Source: JAEXOD01 sp964652025 (lineage in GTDB: Bacteria; Bacteroidota; Ignavibacteria; Ignavibacteriales; Melioribacteraceae). From it: a stretch of DNA of 64,000 bases. A model generated the notes under the pieces. That model did not search any database. It worked only from the letters and a program-made list of their open reading frames with translations, and was not told the origin of the DNA. The position numbers were made by a program, and so were the translations under genes. The DNA lies in assembly GCA_964652025.1 (NCBI GenBank), contig CAZYZX010000005.1, positions 157,471 through 221,470 on the forward strand, in the 5' to 3' direction. This document shows positions 43,128 to 52,158 of the stretch, piece after piece. The stretch's first letter is position 1; each line of letters starts with the position of its first letter.

Positions 43128-44098
43128 AAAATGTATTAGTAACCGGTGCTGCTGGTTTTATAGGTTCCCATTTAACGGAGTTTTTAGTTAATAAAGGTTT
43201 TAAAGTTAAAGCTTTTGTAAGATACAACTCAAAAAATAATTGGGGTTGGTTAGAAGACATTTATATAAAAAATGAAATTGAAGTAGTAACCGGAGATATA
43301 AGAGACTATGATTCGGTTTATAAAGCTTTAAAAGGCTGTAATTTTGTTTTTCATTTGGCAGCTTTAATTGGTATACCTTATTCTTATGTTTCACCAAAAG
43401 CATATATTGAAACAAATATTACGGGAACTTATAATATTTTACAAGCAGCAAAAGAGCTTAATACTGAAAAAGTAATGGTTACATCAACTAGCGAGACGTA
43501 TGGTACTGCACAGTATGTGCCTATTGATGAAAAACATCCAATGGTTGGTCAGTCGCCATATGCAGCTACCAAAATTGCAGCAGACCAACTAGCAATTAGT
43601 TATTATCGTTCTTTTAATTTACCGGTTAAAATAGTGCGCCCTTTTAATACTTATGGGCCGCGCCAATCTGCAAGGGCAATTATACCAACAATAATAACTC
43701 AAATATTAAACGGAAAAACTGAACTTAACTTAGGTAATTTAACACCCACACGTGATTTAACTTTTGTTAAAGATACATGTAAAGGTTTTTTTGAGATATT
43801 TAAAGCAGAAGGGCTATTGGGCGAAATTACTAATATAGGGATGAGTGATGAAATAAGTATTGGTGATTTAGTTAATAAAATAGCTGAGTTATTAAATACT
43901 AAAATTACTATAAATAGTGATAACCAAAGAATAAGACCCCGGAATAGCGAAGTTGAAAGATTATTGTGTGATAACAAGAAAATAAAATCTGAAACAAATT
44001 GGCAACCAGATTACAACCTTGAAGCAGGATTAACTGAAACAATTGAATGGATAAAAAAGAATTTACAAAATTATAAATCGAATATATATAATGTGTGA
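43124..44098 (+). CDS. NDP-sugar 4,6-dehydratase, LegB-like
   Basis: A 324-residue extended SDR. The N-terminus VLVTGAAGFIGSHLTEFLVN binds the cofactor, and the stretch KAFVRYNSKNNWGWLEDI is characteristic of LegB-type GDP-GlcNAc 4,6-dehydratases. TSTSETYG and SPYAATKIAADQ carry the catalytic Thr and Tyr-x3-Lys. The product would be a 4-keto-6-deoxy sugar, which the aminotransferase next door could aminate. UDP- or dTDP-sugar substrates cannot be excluded. It overlaps both neighbours by 4 bp. Confidence 0.82.
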   Translation: MKNVLVTGAAGFIGSHLTEFLVNKGFKVKAFVRYNSKNNWGWLEDIYIKNEIEVVTGDIRDYDSVYKALKGCNFVFHLAALIGIPYSYVSPKAYIETNITGTYNILQAAKELNTEKVMVTSTSETYGTAQYVPIDEKHPMVGQSPYAATKIAADQLAISYYRSFNLPVKIVRPFNTYGPRQSARAIIPTIITQILNGKTELNLGNLTPTRDLTFVKDTCKGFFEIFKAEGLLGEITNIGMSDEISIGDLVNKIAELLNTKITINSDNQRIRPRNSEVERLLCDNKKIKSETNWQPDYNLEAGLTETIEWIKKNLQNYKSNIYNV

Positions 44099-45234
44099 GT
44101 AATGAGATGGAATATAAAATCCCACTTTTTGATCTAAATTTTGATGCAAAAGAAGAAAACGCAGTCCTTGAAGTTCTTAGAAGCAAATGGATATCAACAG
44201 GGCCCAAAACGATTGAGTTTGAAAATAAATTTTCAAATATGCTGGATGTTAAACATGCCATTGCCGTTACTAATTGTACTGTTTCCTTACATTTAGCACT
44301 TTTAGTCTCAGGTATTGGAAAGGGAGATGAAGTAATATGTCCCTCATTAACTTTTGTTGCAACAGTTAATGCAATAAGATATGTAGGTGCTATACCTGTT
44401 TTTGCTGATATAAAAAGCTTTGAAGATTTAACAATTGATCCAGATGATATTGAGGCAAAAATTACTAATAAAACAAAAGCAATTATTGTTATGCATTATG
44501 GTGGTTTTGCCTGCGATATGGAAAAAATTATGCAAATTGCCCAAAAATATAACTTAAAAGTAATAGAAGATGCATGCCATGGTCCTTTATCTGTATATAA
44601 TGGAATAAAGCTTGGTACAATTGGAGATGTTGGATGTTTTAGCTTTTTCGCAAATAAAAATATTAGCACTGGGGAAGGTGGAATGCTAGTAACAAATAAT
44701 AGTGAAATTTTTGAAAAGGTCAAATTATTAAGGTCACACGGTATGACATCTTTATCTTTCGAACGTGCAAAAGGTCATACGACTGACTATGATGTTGTTG
44801 ATTTAGGATTTAACTATAGAATGGACGATATTAGGGCTGCAATTGGCATAGTTCAACTTGATAAAATAAACGAAGATCTTAAAAAGAGAAAAAGTATTAG
44901 GGAAGAATATATTAAATATTTAGAAACAGATGATAATATAATTATACCATTTAAAGAATATAAAAATTTTAGCTCTAATTATATTTTCCCTATAATTTTA
45001 AGGAATTCTACTGCTACAAATAGAGATTTTATTAGAAATAAATTAGCTCATCATGGAATACAAACTAGCGTACATTATCCACCAGTGCATAAATTCTCAA
45101 TTTACGAAAAATTTTCAACTAGCTTAAAGAAAACAGAATATGTGGCTGACAATTTAATAACCCTTCCGATGTATGCTACATTGGATCAAAATGCTATTAA
45201 ATTTATTTGTGAAACTTTATTGGGTCTACTATGA
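44095..45234 (+). CDS. DegT-family sugar 4-aminotransferase
   Basis: A 379-residue PLP-dependent aminotransferase. The start IPLFDLNFDAKEENAVLEVL, VTNCTVSLHLALLVSG and VIEDACHGP are typical of the family, and the PLP lysine is Lys188 in FFANKNISTGEGG. Following a 4,6-dehydratase, it should place an amino group at C4. The frame opens at GTG 44095, overlapping the previous stop codon; ATG 44107 is an alternative start. Its stop codon overlaps the acyltransferase start (ATGA). Confidence 0.86.
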   Translation: MSNEMEYKIPLFDLNFDAKEENAVLEVLRSKWISTGPKTIEFENKFSNMLDVKHAIAVTNCTVSLHLALLVSGIGKGDEVICPSLTFVATVNAIRYVGAIPVFADIKSFEDLTIDPDDIEAKITNKTKAIIVMHYGGFACDMEKIMQIAQKYNLKVIEDACHGPLSVYNGIKLGTIGDVGCFSFFANKNISTGEGGMLVTNNSEIFEKVKLLRSHGMTSLSFERAKGHTTDYDVVDLGFNYRMDDIRAAIGIVQLDKINEDLKKRKSIREEYIKYLETDDNIIIPFKEYKNFSSNYIFPIILRNSTATNRDFIRNKLAHHGIQTSVHYPPVHKFSIYEKFSTSLKKTEYVADNLITLPMYATLDQNAIKFICETLLGLL

Positions 45235-45869
45235 TGGAAGATTTGATCATTATTGGTGCAGGTAATCCTGATATTATTAAATTATTGCTTGATATAAATG
45301 ATGATAAAAAGAAATTTAATATAATAGGAATTTTAGAGAAAGACACTAAGTTAATAGGTGAGTCACTTAATGGGATCCCAATCATTGGTGATGATAGTTA
45401 CTTAAAAAAAAATAACAATTTAAATGTGGTTTTTAATATTTTAGGGAATTGCCAGATAAGGTATAGCACTTTACAATCATTAATTTCAAAATATAATATA
45501 TCGAAATTTCCAAATATTATTCATCCTTCTGTTAATATGCGTTTTGTGAATATTGGAATTGGTAATATTATTTACCAAAATTTTACATTCGGTTCAAATG
45601 TATATATAAAAAATTTTAATATTTTATATTATGGTTCAACAATCGGGCATGAAACTAAGTTAGGCAGTTTTAATTTGGTTGCCGCTAATTCTTTAATAGG
45701 AGCGAGGAATATAATACATGATAGAGTATTTATTAGTAATGGTGTCATTACAAATATTAATTTAGAAATTACTAATGATGTTTTTATTGGTTTAGGTAGT
45801 GTTGTTGTAAATTCAATTTTAAAACAAAAAAAAATGTTTGGGTATCCAGCAAAAGAAATGAGGTTCTAA
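45231..45869 (+). CDS. PglD-like sugar N-acyltransferase
   Basis: A 212-residue protein with the two-part layout of PglD/NeuD. The N-terminal Rossmann-like domain (LIIIGAGNPDIIKLLLDIND) is followed by a left-handed beta-helix (about residues 95-205). The catalytic histidine position is visible in STIGHETKLGSFNLV. PglD acetylates the 4-amino group of UDP-amino sugars. With an acyl carrier protein and adenylating enzyme immediately downstream, this one may use a larger acyl group; that is inference. The start overlaps the aminotransferase stop codon. Confidence 0.82.
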   Translation: MMEDLIIIGAGNPDIIKLLLDINDDKKKFNIIGILEKDTKLIGESLNGIPIIGDDSYLKKNNNLNVVFNILGNCQIRYSTLQSLISKYNISKFPNIIHPSVNMRFVNIGIGNIIYQNFTFGSNVYIKNFNILYYGSTIGHETKLGSFNLVAANSLIGARNIIHDRVFISNGVITNINLEITNDVFIGLGSVVVNSILKQKKMFGYPAKEMRF

Positions 45870-46099
45870 TGGAAAAAATATTAAATATAATTAACACGAT
45901 TTTAGAAAATAAGGATAAAGAACTTTTACAAAATTTAAATGAATCTATATCACTAAGAGATGATCTAGGATTTGATTCTTTAGATTTAGCAGAATTGACA
46001 GTTAAAATTGAAAGCGAATTTGGTATTGATGTTTTTGAGGATGGATTAATTGCAACTGTTGGCGAAATTTTAACAAAATTAAAAATAACAAATGAGTAA
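45869..46099 (+). CDS. Acyl carrier protein
   Basis: A 76-residue acyl carrier protein. The phosphopantetheine attachment serine lies in the classic GFDSLDLAEL motif, flanked by an acidic helix (KIESEFGIDVFEDG). It is not next to fatty-acid synthesis genes but inside a sugar-modification operon. Its start codon shares a base with the acyltransferase stop codon (TAATG), and its 3' end overlaps the adenylating enzyme by 8 bp. It probably carries a dedicated acyl chain for sugar decoration. Confidence 0.92.
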   Translation: MEKILNIINTILENKDKELLQNLNESISLRDDLGFDSLDLAELTVKIESEFGIDVFEDGLIATVGEILTKLKITNE

Positions 46100-47294
46100 A
46101 TTTTATACTGATTCAGAAATAGGCACAGTAACTTATCAAACATTAATCAATGATATAAACAATAACAAGTATTATACTAAGTATTGTTTTCATGGGTCAT
46201 TTTATCAAATATTTAAAGATATAATTGTTTCAATTTTAGCTCAAAAAGAAATAATTCTTCTTGACAAATATCTTTTTGACGAGTGTAAGTTTAATAATGA
46301 AATAATATTTTGTGATTTCCCAAATATAAATGATATTAAAGAACTTCCTCAACTTTTAATAAAGGCTGAAAATTGGACAGTTACTTTATTTACTTCAGGC
46401 ACAACAGGTGTACCTAAAAAAGTGACACATAGCTTTAATAATATTACACGTAATATCATTATTAAAGAAAAATTTAGTAAAGACGTATGGGGCTATACAT
46501 ATAATCCAACCCATATGGCCGGGTTACAAGTTTTTTTGCAAGCAATTATGAATTTAAACCATATAGTTAAACTTTATAATTATTCCAATGAAATTCAACT
46601 TTCATTAATAGAAGAAAATAAGGTAAATAAACTTTCAGGCACACCTACATTTTACAAAATGTTGTTTAATGATAATATTTATTTTTATTTTGTGAAAAAT
46701 GTTACATTAGGCGGTGAGAAAACAGAACCAAATACTATAGGTATGATTAAAAAAATGTTCCCATATGCTAAGATTAATAACATTTATGCTTCGACAGAAA
46801 TTGGAACTCTTTTGAGATCAGATACTGATATATTTACAGTTAAAGATGAATTAAAAAATAAGATAAAAATTATTGATAATCAATTATTCGTTTCAGGTGA
46901 TTATTTAGGTAAAATTAATTCTCAAACTAATAATAATGAATTTTATCCAACTGGAGATATTGTTGAAATTTTAAATATGAATCCACTAACTTTTAAATTT
47001 TTAGGTAGAATTAATGAAGTTGTTAATATAGGAGGTAATAAAGTATATCCACAAGAAATTGAGAATATTATTCAAAGTTTTGAGGGGATTAAGTTTTGTA
47101 AAGTATATAGTAAGACTAATTCGGTTACAGGTAATATTTTAGTATGTGATATAGTTTTAGTTAATAATTACTGTATTAATGAATATGAAATTAGAAAAAA
47201 ATTAAGTGAAAAAGTTCCATCATATATGATACCACGCTTATTTAATTTTGTAACTGAACTCGAAATTACCAGGAGTGGAAAAATAAAAAGATGA
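46092..47294 (+). CDS. AMP-dependent acyl ligase (adenylating enzyme)
   Basis: A 400-residue member of the acyl-adenylate-forming superfamily, shorter than the usual 500-550 residues because the N-terminal subdomain is reduced. Motifs in order: TLFTSGTTGVPKKVTHSF (P-loop), YASTEIGTLL, YPTGDIVEI, GGNKVYPQEIENII and the C-terminal catalytic lysine in TRSGKIKR. It would activate a carboxylic acid as its adenylate and load it on the adjacent acyl carrier protein. It overlaps the ACP gene upstream and the reductase gene downstream. Confidence 0.85.
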   Translation: MSKFYTDSEIGTVTYQTLINDINNNKYYTKYCFHGSFYQIFKDIIVSILAQKEIILLDKYLFDECKFNNEIIFCDFPNINDIKELPQLLIKAENWTVTLFTSGTTGVPKKVTHSFNNITRNIIIKEKFSKDVWGYTYNPTHMAGLQVFLQAIMNLNHIVKLYNYSNEIQLSLIEENKVNKLSGTPTFYKMLFNDNIYFYFVKNVTLGGEKTEPNTIGMIKKMFPYAKINNIYASTEIGTLLRSDTDIFTVKDELKNKIKIIDNQLFVSGDYLGKINSQTNNNEFYPTGDIVEILNMNPLTFKFLGRINEVVNIGGNKVYPQEIENIIQSFEGIKFCKVYSKTNSVTGNILVCDIVLVNNYCINEYEIRKKLSEKVPSYMIPRLFNFVTELEITRSGKIKR

Positions 47295-48013
47295 AAAATA
47301 TTTTAATAACAGGTATATCCAGGGGTCTAGGGCTTCTCACAGCTAGGACGCTATTGGAAAATAATTATAGAGTATATGGTGTATGCAGAAATATCACAGA
47401 AGATTTAAATAAATTAACAAATGCTTTTGATAATCAATTGCAAATTATACAATATGATCTTGAAGATGATTTACACATTAAAGATAAAATTTTTGGTAAT
47501 ATACTATATAAAATACCATTGCATGGTGTAATTAATAATGCTGCTATAGCTTATGATGATTTAATCACTAATATTGACTTAAATATGCTTAATAAATTAT
47601 TTAAGATAAATGTAATCTCACCAATCATTATCGTTAAATATAGTATTAAAAATATGTTATATCATAAGATCGGGGGTTCATTTGTTCATATTTCAAGCAT
47701 TAGCGCACATACTGGTTATAAGGGATTGGGAATGTATGCTTCAACAAAAGGTGCTTTAGAAGCCTTTTCTAAAAATTTAGCACGTGAGTGGGGTGAGAAA
47801 AAAATAAGATCAAATGCAGTTGTTGTAGGTTTTATGGAAACAGATATGTCAAGTACGTTAACAAAAGAACAAAAAGATAGAATTTATAAAAGAACAGCTT
47901 TAAAAGAACCAGTAAATATTAAAAGTGTAGCAAACTTAATTGAATTTTTAATCTCAGATAAATCTAAGTCAATTACAGGGCAAAATATATTTATTGATAG
48001 TGGCACAATTTAA
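47291..48013 (+). CDS. Short-chain dehydrogenase, FabG-like
   Basis: A 240-residue classical SDR. ILITGISRGLGLLTARTLLE binds NAD(P), GVINNAAIAYDD is the NNAG-like motif, and SSISAHTGYKGLGMYASTKG holds the catalytic Ser and Tyr-x3-Lys. The C-terminal SITGQNIFIDSG is typical of 3-oxoacyl-ACP reductases. Beside an ACP gene, a 3-oxoacyl to 3-hydroxyacyl reduction on the carrier protein is a reasonable proposal, though a sugar ketone could also be the substrate. It ends the overlapping run; a 224-bp gap of almost pure A and T follows. Confidence 0.85.
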   Translation: MKNILITGISRGLGLLTARTLLENNYRVYGVCRNITEDLNKLTNAFDNQLQIIQYDLEDDLHIKDKIFGNILYKIPLHGVINNAAIAYDDLITNIDLNMLNKLFKINVISPIIIVKYSIKNMLYHKIGGSFVHISSISAHTGYKGLGMYASTKGALEAFSKNLAREWGEKKIRSNAVVVGFMETDMSSTLTKEQKDRIYKRTALKEPVNIKSVANLIEFLISDKSKSITGQNIFIDSGTI

Positions 48014-48237
48014 TATTTTTTATATTTTTGTTTATACCTTATTAAATATTCTTTAAAAATATAAGTGTAATTATATTTTTACTTTTTGTAAATATATTTA
48101 TTAAAAACATTTATATTATCTATAAATATTATATAAAAATTATTTGAAATATTTAATTAAAAAAGACATATTAAAATATTTTTAAAACATTAAAAATATA
48201 ATATGCTAATTTAATTATCATTGGAATAAAGTAATAA

Positions 48238-49386
48238 ATGAAAAAAGTTTTAATAATTGGTGATGCAAATAATCAAATTCTGAATGAATATATTATTTCA
48301 ATTAAAAATATTACTGATGAGTTTATATTTTCTATTTACAATATAAACCATGTAAGTAGGTTAAAAGAAGAATACAAGAAAAATTATAATAAAATATTCC
48401 CTTCATATTCCAATCGTTTTTTTACTGAAAAAATAAAATATATAAGAATATTATTTAAACCTCTTTATCAAATAATTAATTTTTATACCATATCCGAAAA
48501 ATTTGATATTATTCATATTAAACACATTTACCCTTTTTATATATTTATGCTTCCAAAAATGAAAAAAATTGGAAACAAAATAATAGGTACTGTTTGGTCA
48601 ATGGAATATAAAAGGGGTCTTAATTTTTTCTTTGGTAAGTTAGTAATTCAAAACTTTTACAATAAATTAGATGTAATAACGTTGTCGAATTTAGAAATTA
48701 AGAATGAATTAGTTGAAAAATATAACTTAAAAGCTGAAATTTATATATTAAAATATGGCTTAATTAATTTTGAAGAATTAAATAAACTAAATATTAATAG
48801 CTCAAATAGCAAAAAAGCAATTGGATTAGATCCTAGTAAAATTACTATTAGTGTTGGTTATAGTGGGAAAGAAATTCATAACCATGAGAAAGTATTAAAT
48901 AGCTTAATACCAATAAAAGAAGAAATTATTGATAAAATTCAAATTATATTGCCAATGATGTATGGTGGGACTCCTACTTATCAAGAAAAAATTTTTAATA
49001 AATATATCAAATATTTTCCAAATACTAAAATTTTTAATACATTTTTAGATAAAGAAGAACTATATCATCTTAGAATTTCGACAGATATTCTGATACAATT
49101 ATCTGATTTTGATCATTCTTCAGCTTCTGTATTAGAAAGTTTATTATGTGGTGCAATTGTTATAAGTGGTGATTGGTTACCTTATAAAAATTGGGCTGCA
49201 GAAGGTTTGAAATTTTTTACAATTAAGGATTTTGGAGAATTAAAGATTGTTTTAATACATTGTGTAAATGAGTTTAATAGATTAAAGGCTGATACTGCTA
49301 TAAATACAAATGTCTTACAAAAATTTAAATGGTCTGAAGTGATTACTGAGTGGGTGCTATTTTATAATAAAATATTGGTATATTAA
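48238..49386 (+). CDS. Glycosyltransferase, GT-B fold
   Basis: A 382-residue protein with GT-B layout. The N-terminal Rossmann half includes VLIIGDANNQILNEYI and FDIIHIKHIYPFY. The C-terminal donor-binding half has DILIQLSDFDHSSASVLESL followed by CGAIVISGDW. The middle stretch MMYGGTPTYQEKIF is like the WecF Fuc4NAc-transferase group, which would fit a 4-amino-4,6-dideoxy sugar donor, but this is a loose match. The start ATG follows a 224-bp gap of very AT-rich DNA. The next gene begins directly at its stop codon. Confidence 0.7.
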   Translation: MKKVLIIGDANNQILNEYIISIKNITDEFIFSIYNINHVSRLKEEYKKNYNKIFPSYSNRFFTEKIKYIRILFKPLYQIINFYTISEKFDIIHIKHIYPFYIFMLPKMKKIGNKIIGTVWSMEYKRGLNFFFGKLVIQNFYNKLDVITLSNLEIKNELVEKYNLKAEIYILKYGLINFEELNKLNINSSNSKKAIGLDPSKITISVGYSGKEIHNHEKVLNSLIPIKEEIIDKIQIILPMMYGGTPTYQEKIFNKYIKYFPNTKIFNTFLDKEELYHLRISTDILIQLSDFDHSSASVLESLLCGAIVISGDWLPYKNWAAEGLKFFTIKDFGELKIVLIHCVNEFNRLKADTAINTNVLQKFKWSEVITEWVLFYNKILVY

Positions 49387-50466
49387 TTGAAGAGTTTATT
49401 AATAATAAATACAGCACAGTTCGGTTATCATATTGATACATATTATTATTGTAAGTATTTAAATACCGAATACGAAATTACTTATGTATGCTGGGACTTT
49501 GAAAGACCACGAATCGTTTTACCAAAAATTAATATTATTTATCTATCTAGGAAAAATAATTTACTTTTAAGAAATATTAAGTTAATTATAAATTTAATCA
49601 AAATTGTATATGCGAAAAAACCAGATATAGTTTTTTTTGTTTATTTTAGATTATGTTCAATTGTCAAAATAATGCTCTTAAATAGATTTATTTGTGTACT
49701 AGACGTAAGAACTGTAACTATAAATAAAAATAAATTTTATAGATTTATTTTTGACAATTTTTTAAGATTTGAACAAATGTTTTTTAAAAATTTAACAGTA
49801 ATTTCTGAGGAAATTAGAAAATATTTAAAGTTAAAAAAAGATAAATGTTATATTTTACCACTAGGTGCTGATATAATTTCTTCTAAGGATAAGGATTTTT
49901 CAAAATTTAATTTAATTTATGTTGGTACCTATTTTTATAGACAGATTGATAAATTTTTGGCTGGTTATGGAAAATTTATTAATAAATATAAAGATATTAA
50001 TTCAAAAATTTTTCTAATTGGTAATATAGATAAAATTTCTCTAGAAAAGATTAGTAAAGTTATCAAAAAATATAATTTAGACAAAAGAGTTATATGTCCC
50101 GGTTATATACATCATAAAAATCTTAAAAGTATTTATGAAGAATGTTCTTTTGGTATTTCATATGTACCAATTACAAGTTATTATAATTTACAACCACCTA
50201 CAAAAACCTACGAATACTTAATGTCAGGTTTAGCAGTGATTGCAACGGGTACTTATGAGAATAAAAAAATAATCAATGATACAAATGGTTTAATTTTTAA
50301 TAATGATGATGAAATTGAATACATTTTAGAAAAATTATATTTAAATAGGGGTAAATTTATTTCAAGTAAAATACGAGATACTGTTAAACAATATAGTTGG
50401 GTTAATATTATTAAAGATTTTTCAACTTACTTAAATAGGATTAATAATTGCAAACGAATAAAATAA
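49387..50466 (+). CDS. Glycosyltransferase, GT4-like
   Basis: A 359-residue GT-B protein. The C-terminal half contains LIYVGTYFYRQIDKFLAGYG, KRVICPGYIHHKNLKSIYEE and the sugar-nucleotide-binding stretch PTKTYEYLMSGLAVIATGT. The start is TTG 49387, directly after the stop codon of the previous gene. Donor and acceptor sugars are not readable. Its end overlaps the polymerase gene by 19 bp. Confidence 0.8.
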   Translation: MKSLLIINTAQFGYHIDTYYYCKYLNTEYEITYVCWDFERPRIVLPKINIIYLSRKNNLLLRNIKLIINLIKIVYAKKPDIVFFVYFRLCSIVKIMLLNRFICVLDVRTVTINKNKFYRFIFDNFLRFEQMFFKNLTVISEEIRKYLKLKKDKCYILPLGADIISSKDKDFSKFNLIYVGTYFYRQIDKFLAGYGKFINKYKDINSKIFLIGNIDKISLEKISKVIKKYNLDKRVICPGYIHHKNLKSIYEECSFGISYVPITSYYNLQPPTKTYEYLMSGLAVIATGTYENKKIINDTNGLIFNNDDEIEYILEKLYLNRGKFISSKIRDTVKQYSWVNIIKDFSTYLNRINNCKRIK

Positions 50467-51722
50467 ACAAAAAATTAATATTGCTTATTACTTTTATATA
50501 TGGTTTTTATGGTTATATTTCTGATGTTCTCCCTGAATATTTGATTTTTATAAAAACTTTAGTATCAATTTTTGACATAGTGTTAATTTTTTATGGATTG
50601 GGGTTTATCAATAAAAAATATAATAATTATAAGTTTTTTATTTTTTTTAGATTTTTCACCATTATTCTAATAATAATTTCATCTTTCACTTATTTAATTA
50701 ATTTTGAAAAACTTAGCTTTCTCCATCATTTAAATGGTTTAAGAGAAGTATTTTTATTAATTGCTTTTTTCTACATTTTACAAAATGAATTGGAAAAAGA
50801 TTACACTGGATTAATAATTTGGTTTAAAAAAATTATTTTAATTCTAATGCTTTTACAAATACCCATAGCTATAAATCAATTTATATTATATGGTACAATT
50901 GATTTGGATAGAATAGGTGGCAGTTTTGGAAATGGTGGCAGTGGTGTATTATCACAAATATTATTTTTAAATTTATTTTTAATATATATAATTGACAAAA
51001 ATTTATTAAAGAAAAATTATAATTTTTTATATCTTTTTCTCTTGTTCCCAACTTTTATAAATGAAACTAAAATATCTTTGATATTTTTATTAATTTACTT
51101 TTTATGTGTCTTATTATTGGAAAATAAAGCAACAGGATTTATATATTTAATTATATTTTTAGTTTTAATCACTATCTTTATTAATGTTTATAATATTGTT
51201 ACAAATTTTAAAGATTTTTGGACAATGTTATCAGTTAATTTCTTAGAAGACTATCTCTTTTCGCAAAATATTTACCAAAGTGATATATCTCGTATAACAC
51301 GTTTAGAACTGAGTTATCAACTAATTATTTCCAAAGATCTTTTTACTTATCTATTAGGTATTGGTTATGGTATTAATAAAGGAGGAACTGTAATATCTAA
51401 CATTTCATCTGTTGAATCAATTAAGTATTTAATAAAGGGAAGTCGTATTCTTTTGCAAATTCAATTACTTAAAGGGGGTATTTTGCTTGTTATTGTTTAC
51501 TTTTTAATTAACTTTTATTATTTAATTTCACAACCACTAAAAATTATTAAAAAAAATTTTTATGTTTTTTTATATTTTAGTCTTTTATTTTTTATTGGAT
51601 GGTTTTACAACGATGCATTTGGAAGCAATCAATTTTTTATGTTTAATTCAGCATTAATTATTCTTATATTAAGTCAATTTAATATAAAGGACAACGAAAT
51701 ATTAATATTTTGTAAATTATAG
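50448..51722 (+). CDS. Wzy-like polysaccharide polymerase or ligase, multi-spanning
   Basis: A 424-residue membrane protein with about ten hydrophobic segments and a large external loop around residues 255-345. The loop is followed by a GIGYGINKGGTV stretch and the segment SRILLQIQLLKGGILLVIVYF. This is the general appearance of O-antigen polymerase/ligase proteins, which link repeat units in the periplasm; the family is poorly conserved, so the call rests on topology and context. The start is TTG 50448, overlapping the preceding glycosyltransferase. Confidence 0.72.
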   Translation: MQTNKINKKLILLITFIYGFYGYISDVLPEYLIFIKTLVSIFDIVLIFYGLGFINKKYNNYKFFIFFRFFTIILIIISSFTYLINFEKLSFLHHLNGLREVFLLIAFFYILQNELEKDYTGLIIWFKKIILILMLLQIPIAINQFILYGTIDLDRIGGSFGNGGSGVLSQILFLNLFLIYIIDKNLLKKNYNFLYLFLLFPTFINETKISLIFLLIYFLCVLLLENKATGFIYLIIFLVLITIFINVYNIVTNFKDFWTMLSVNFLEDYLFSQNIYQSDISRITRLELSYQLIISKDLFTYLLGIGYGINKGGTVISNISSVESIKYLIKGSRILLQIQLLKGGILLVIVYFLINFYYLISQPLKIIKKNFYVFLYFSLLFFIGWFYNDAFGSNQFFMFNSALIILILSQFNIKDNEILIFCKL

Positions 51723-52158
51723 TTAAAAAATTAAAAATACATATTAAAATAAATATATCAGTTCTAAAATTTTTTATTAAGAAATATATATAGTTAAAAG
51801 TACTAAAAGATTAATATCGAATTATTTGTTATTGTTTTTATTCAGCCCAAAATTGTTTAAATTTAATTTTTATCTACTAATTTCTAATTATTTTTGATAT
51901 TTTTCGACATTTTTTGTGACTAATTTTGGTTATACAAATATGCATTATATAATTTTAAATTATTCATTTTTTGTATTTATTAGCATTAAAAAATAATTTT
52001 ACTCAATATTTGTATGTAATTAATTAGAATTTTAATTATAAACTTAATAATAATAATAATTTTACAAAATCAACTTATTAAATTATTTCATTATTATATT
52101 AAGTAGTAGTTATATCTTATTACCCTTTTTTTTATATTTCCTTAAAAATCTTTCAATA
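51723..52158. other. 436-bp extremely AT-rich gap without a gene
   Basis: Between the polymerase and the next glycosyltransferase there is only A/T-dominated sequence with frequent stop codons in all frames. A TAATTTTG at 51921-51928 matches the -7 promoter consensus, but no -33 element is at the right distance. No hairpin terminator, repeat or RNA gene was seen. Confidence 0.6.

Noticed and set aside
43699..44261. Minus-strand frames opposite the dehydratase and aminotransferase genes
   Set aside because: They lie fully antisense to well-recognised enzymes and show no family features.
45832..45836. A8-A9 runs in several glycosyltransferase and acyltransferase genes as phase-variable tracts
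   Set aside because: In DNA this AT-rich such runs are expected by chance; only the longer A11 in wzx is reported.
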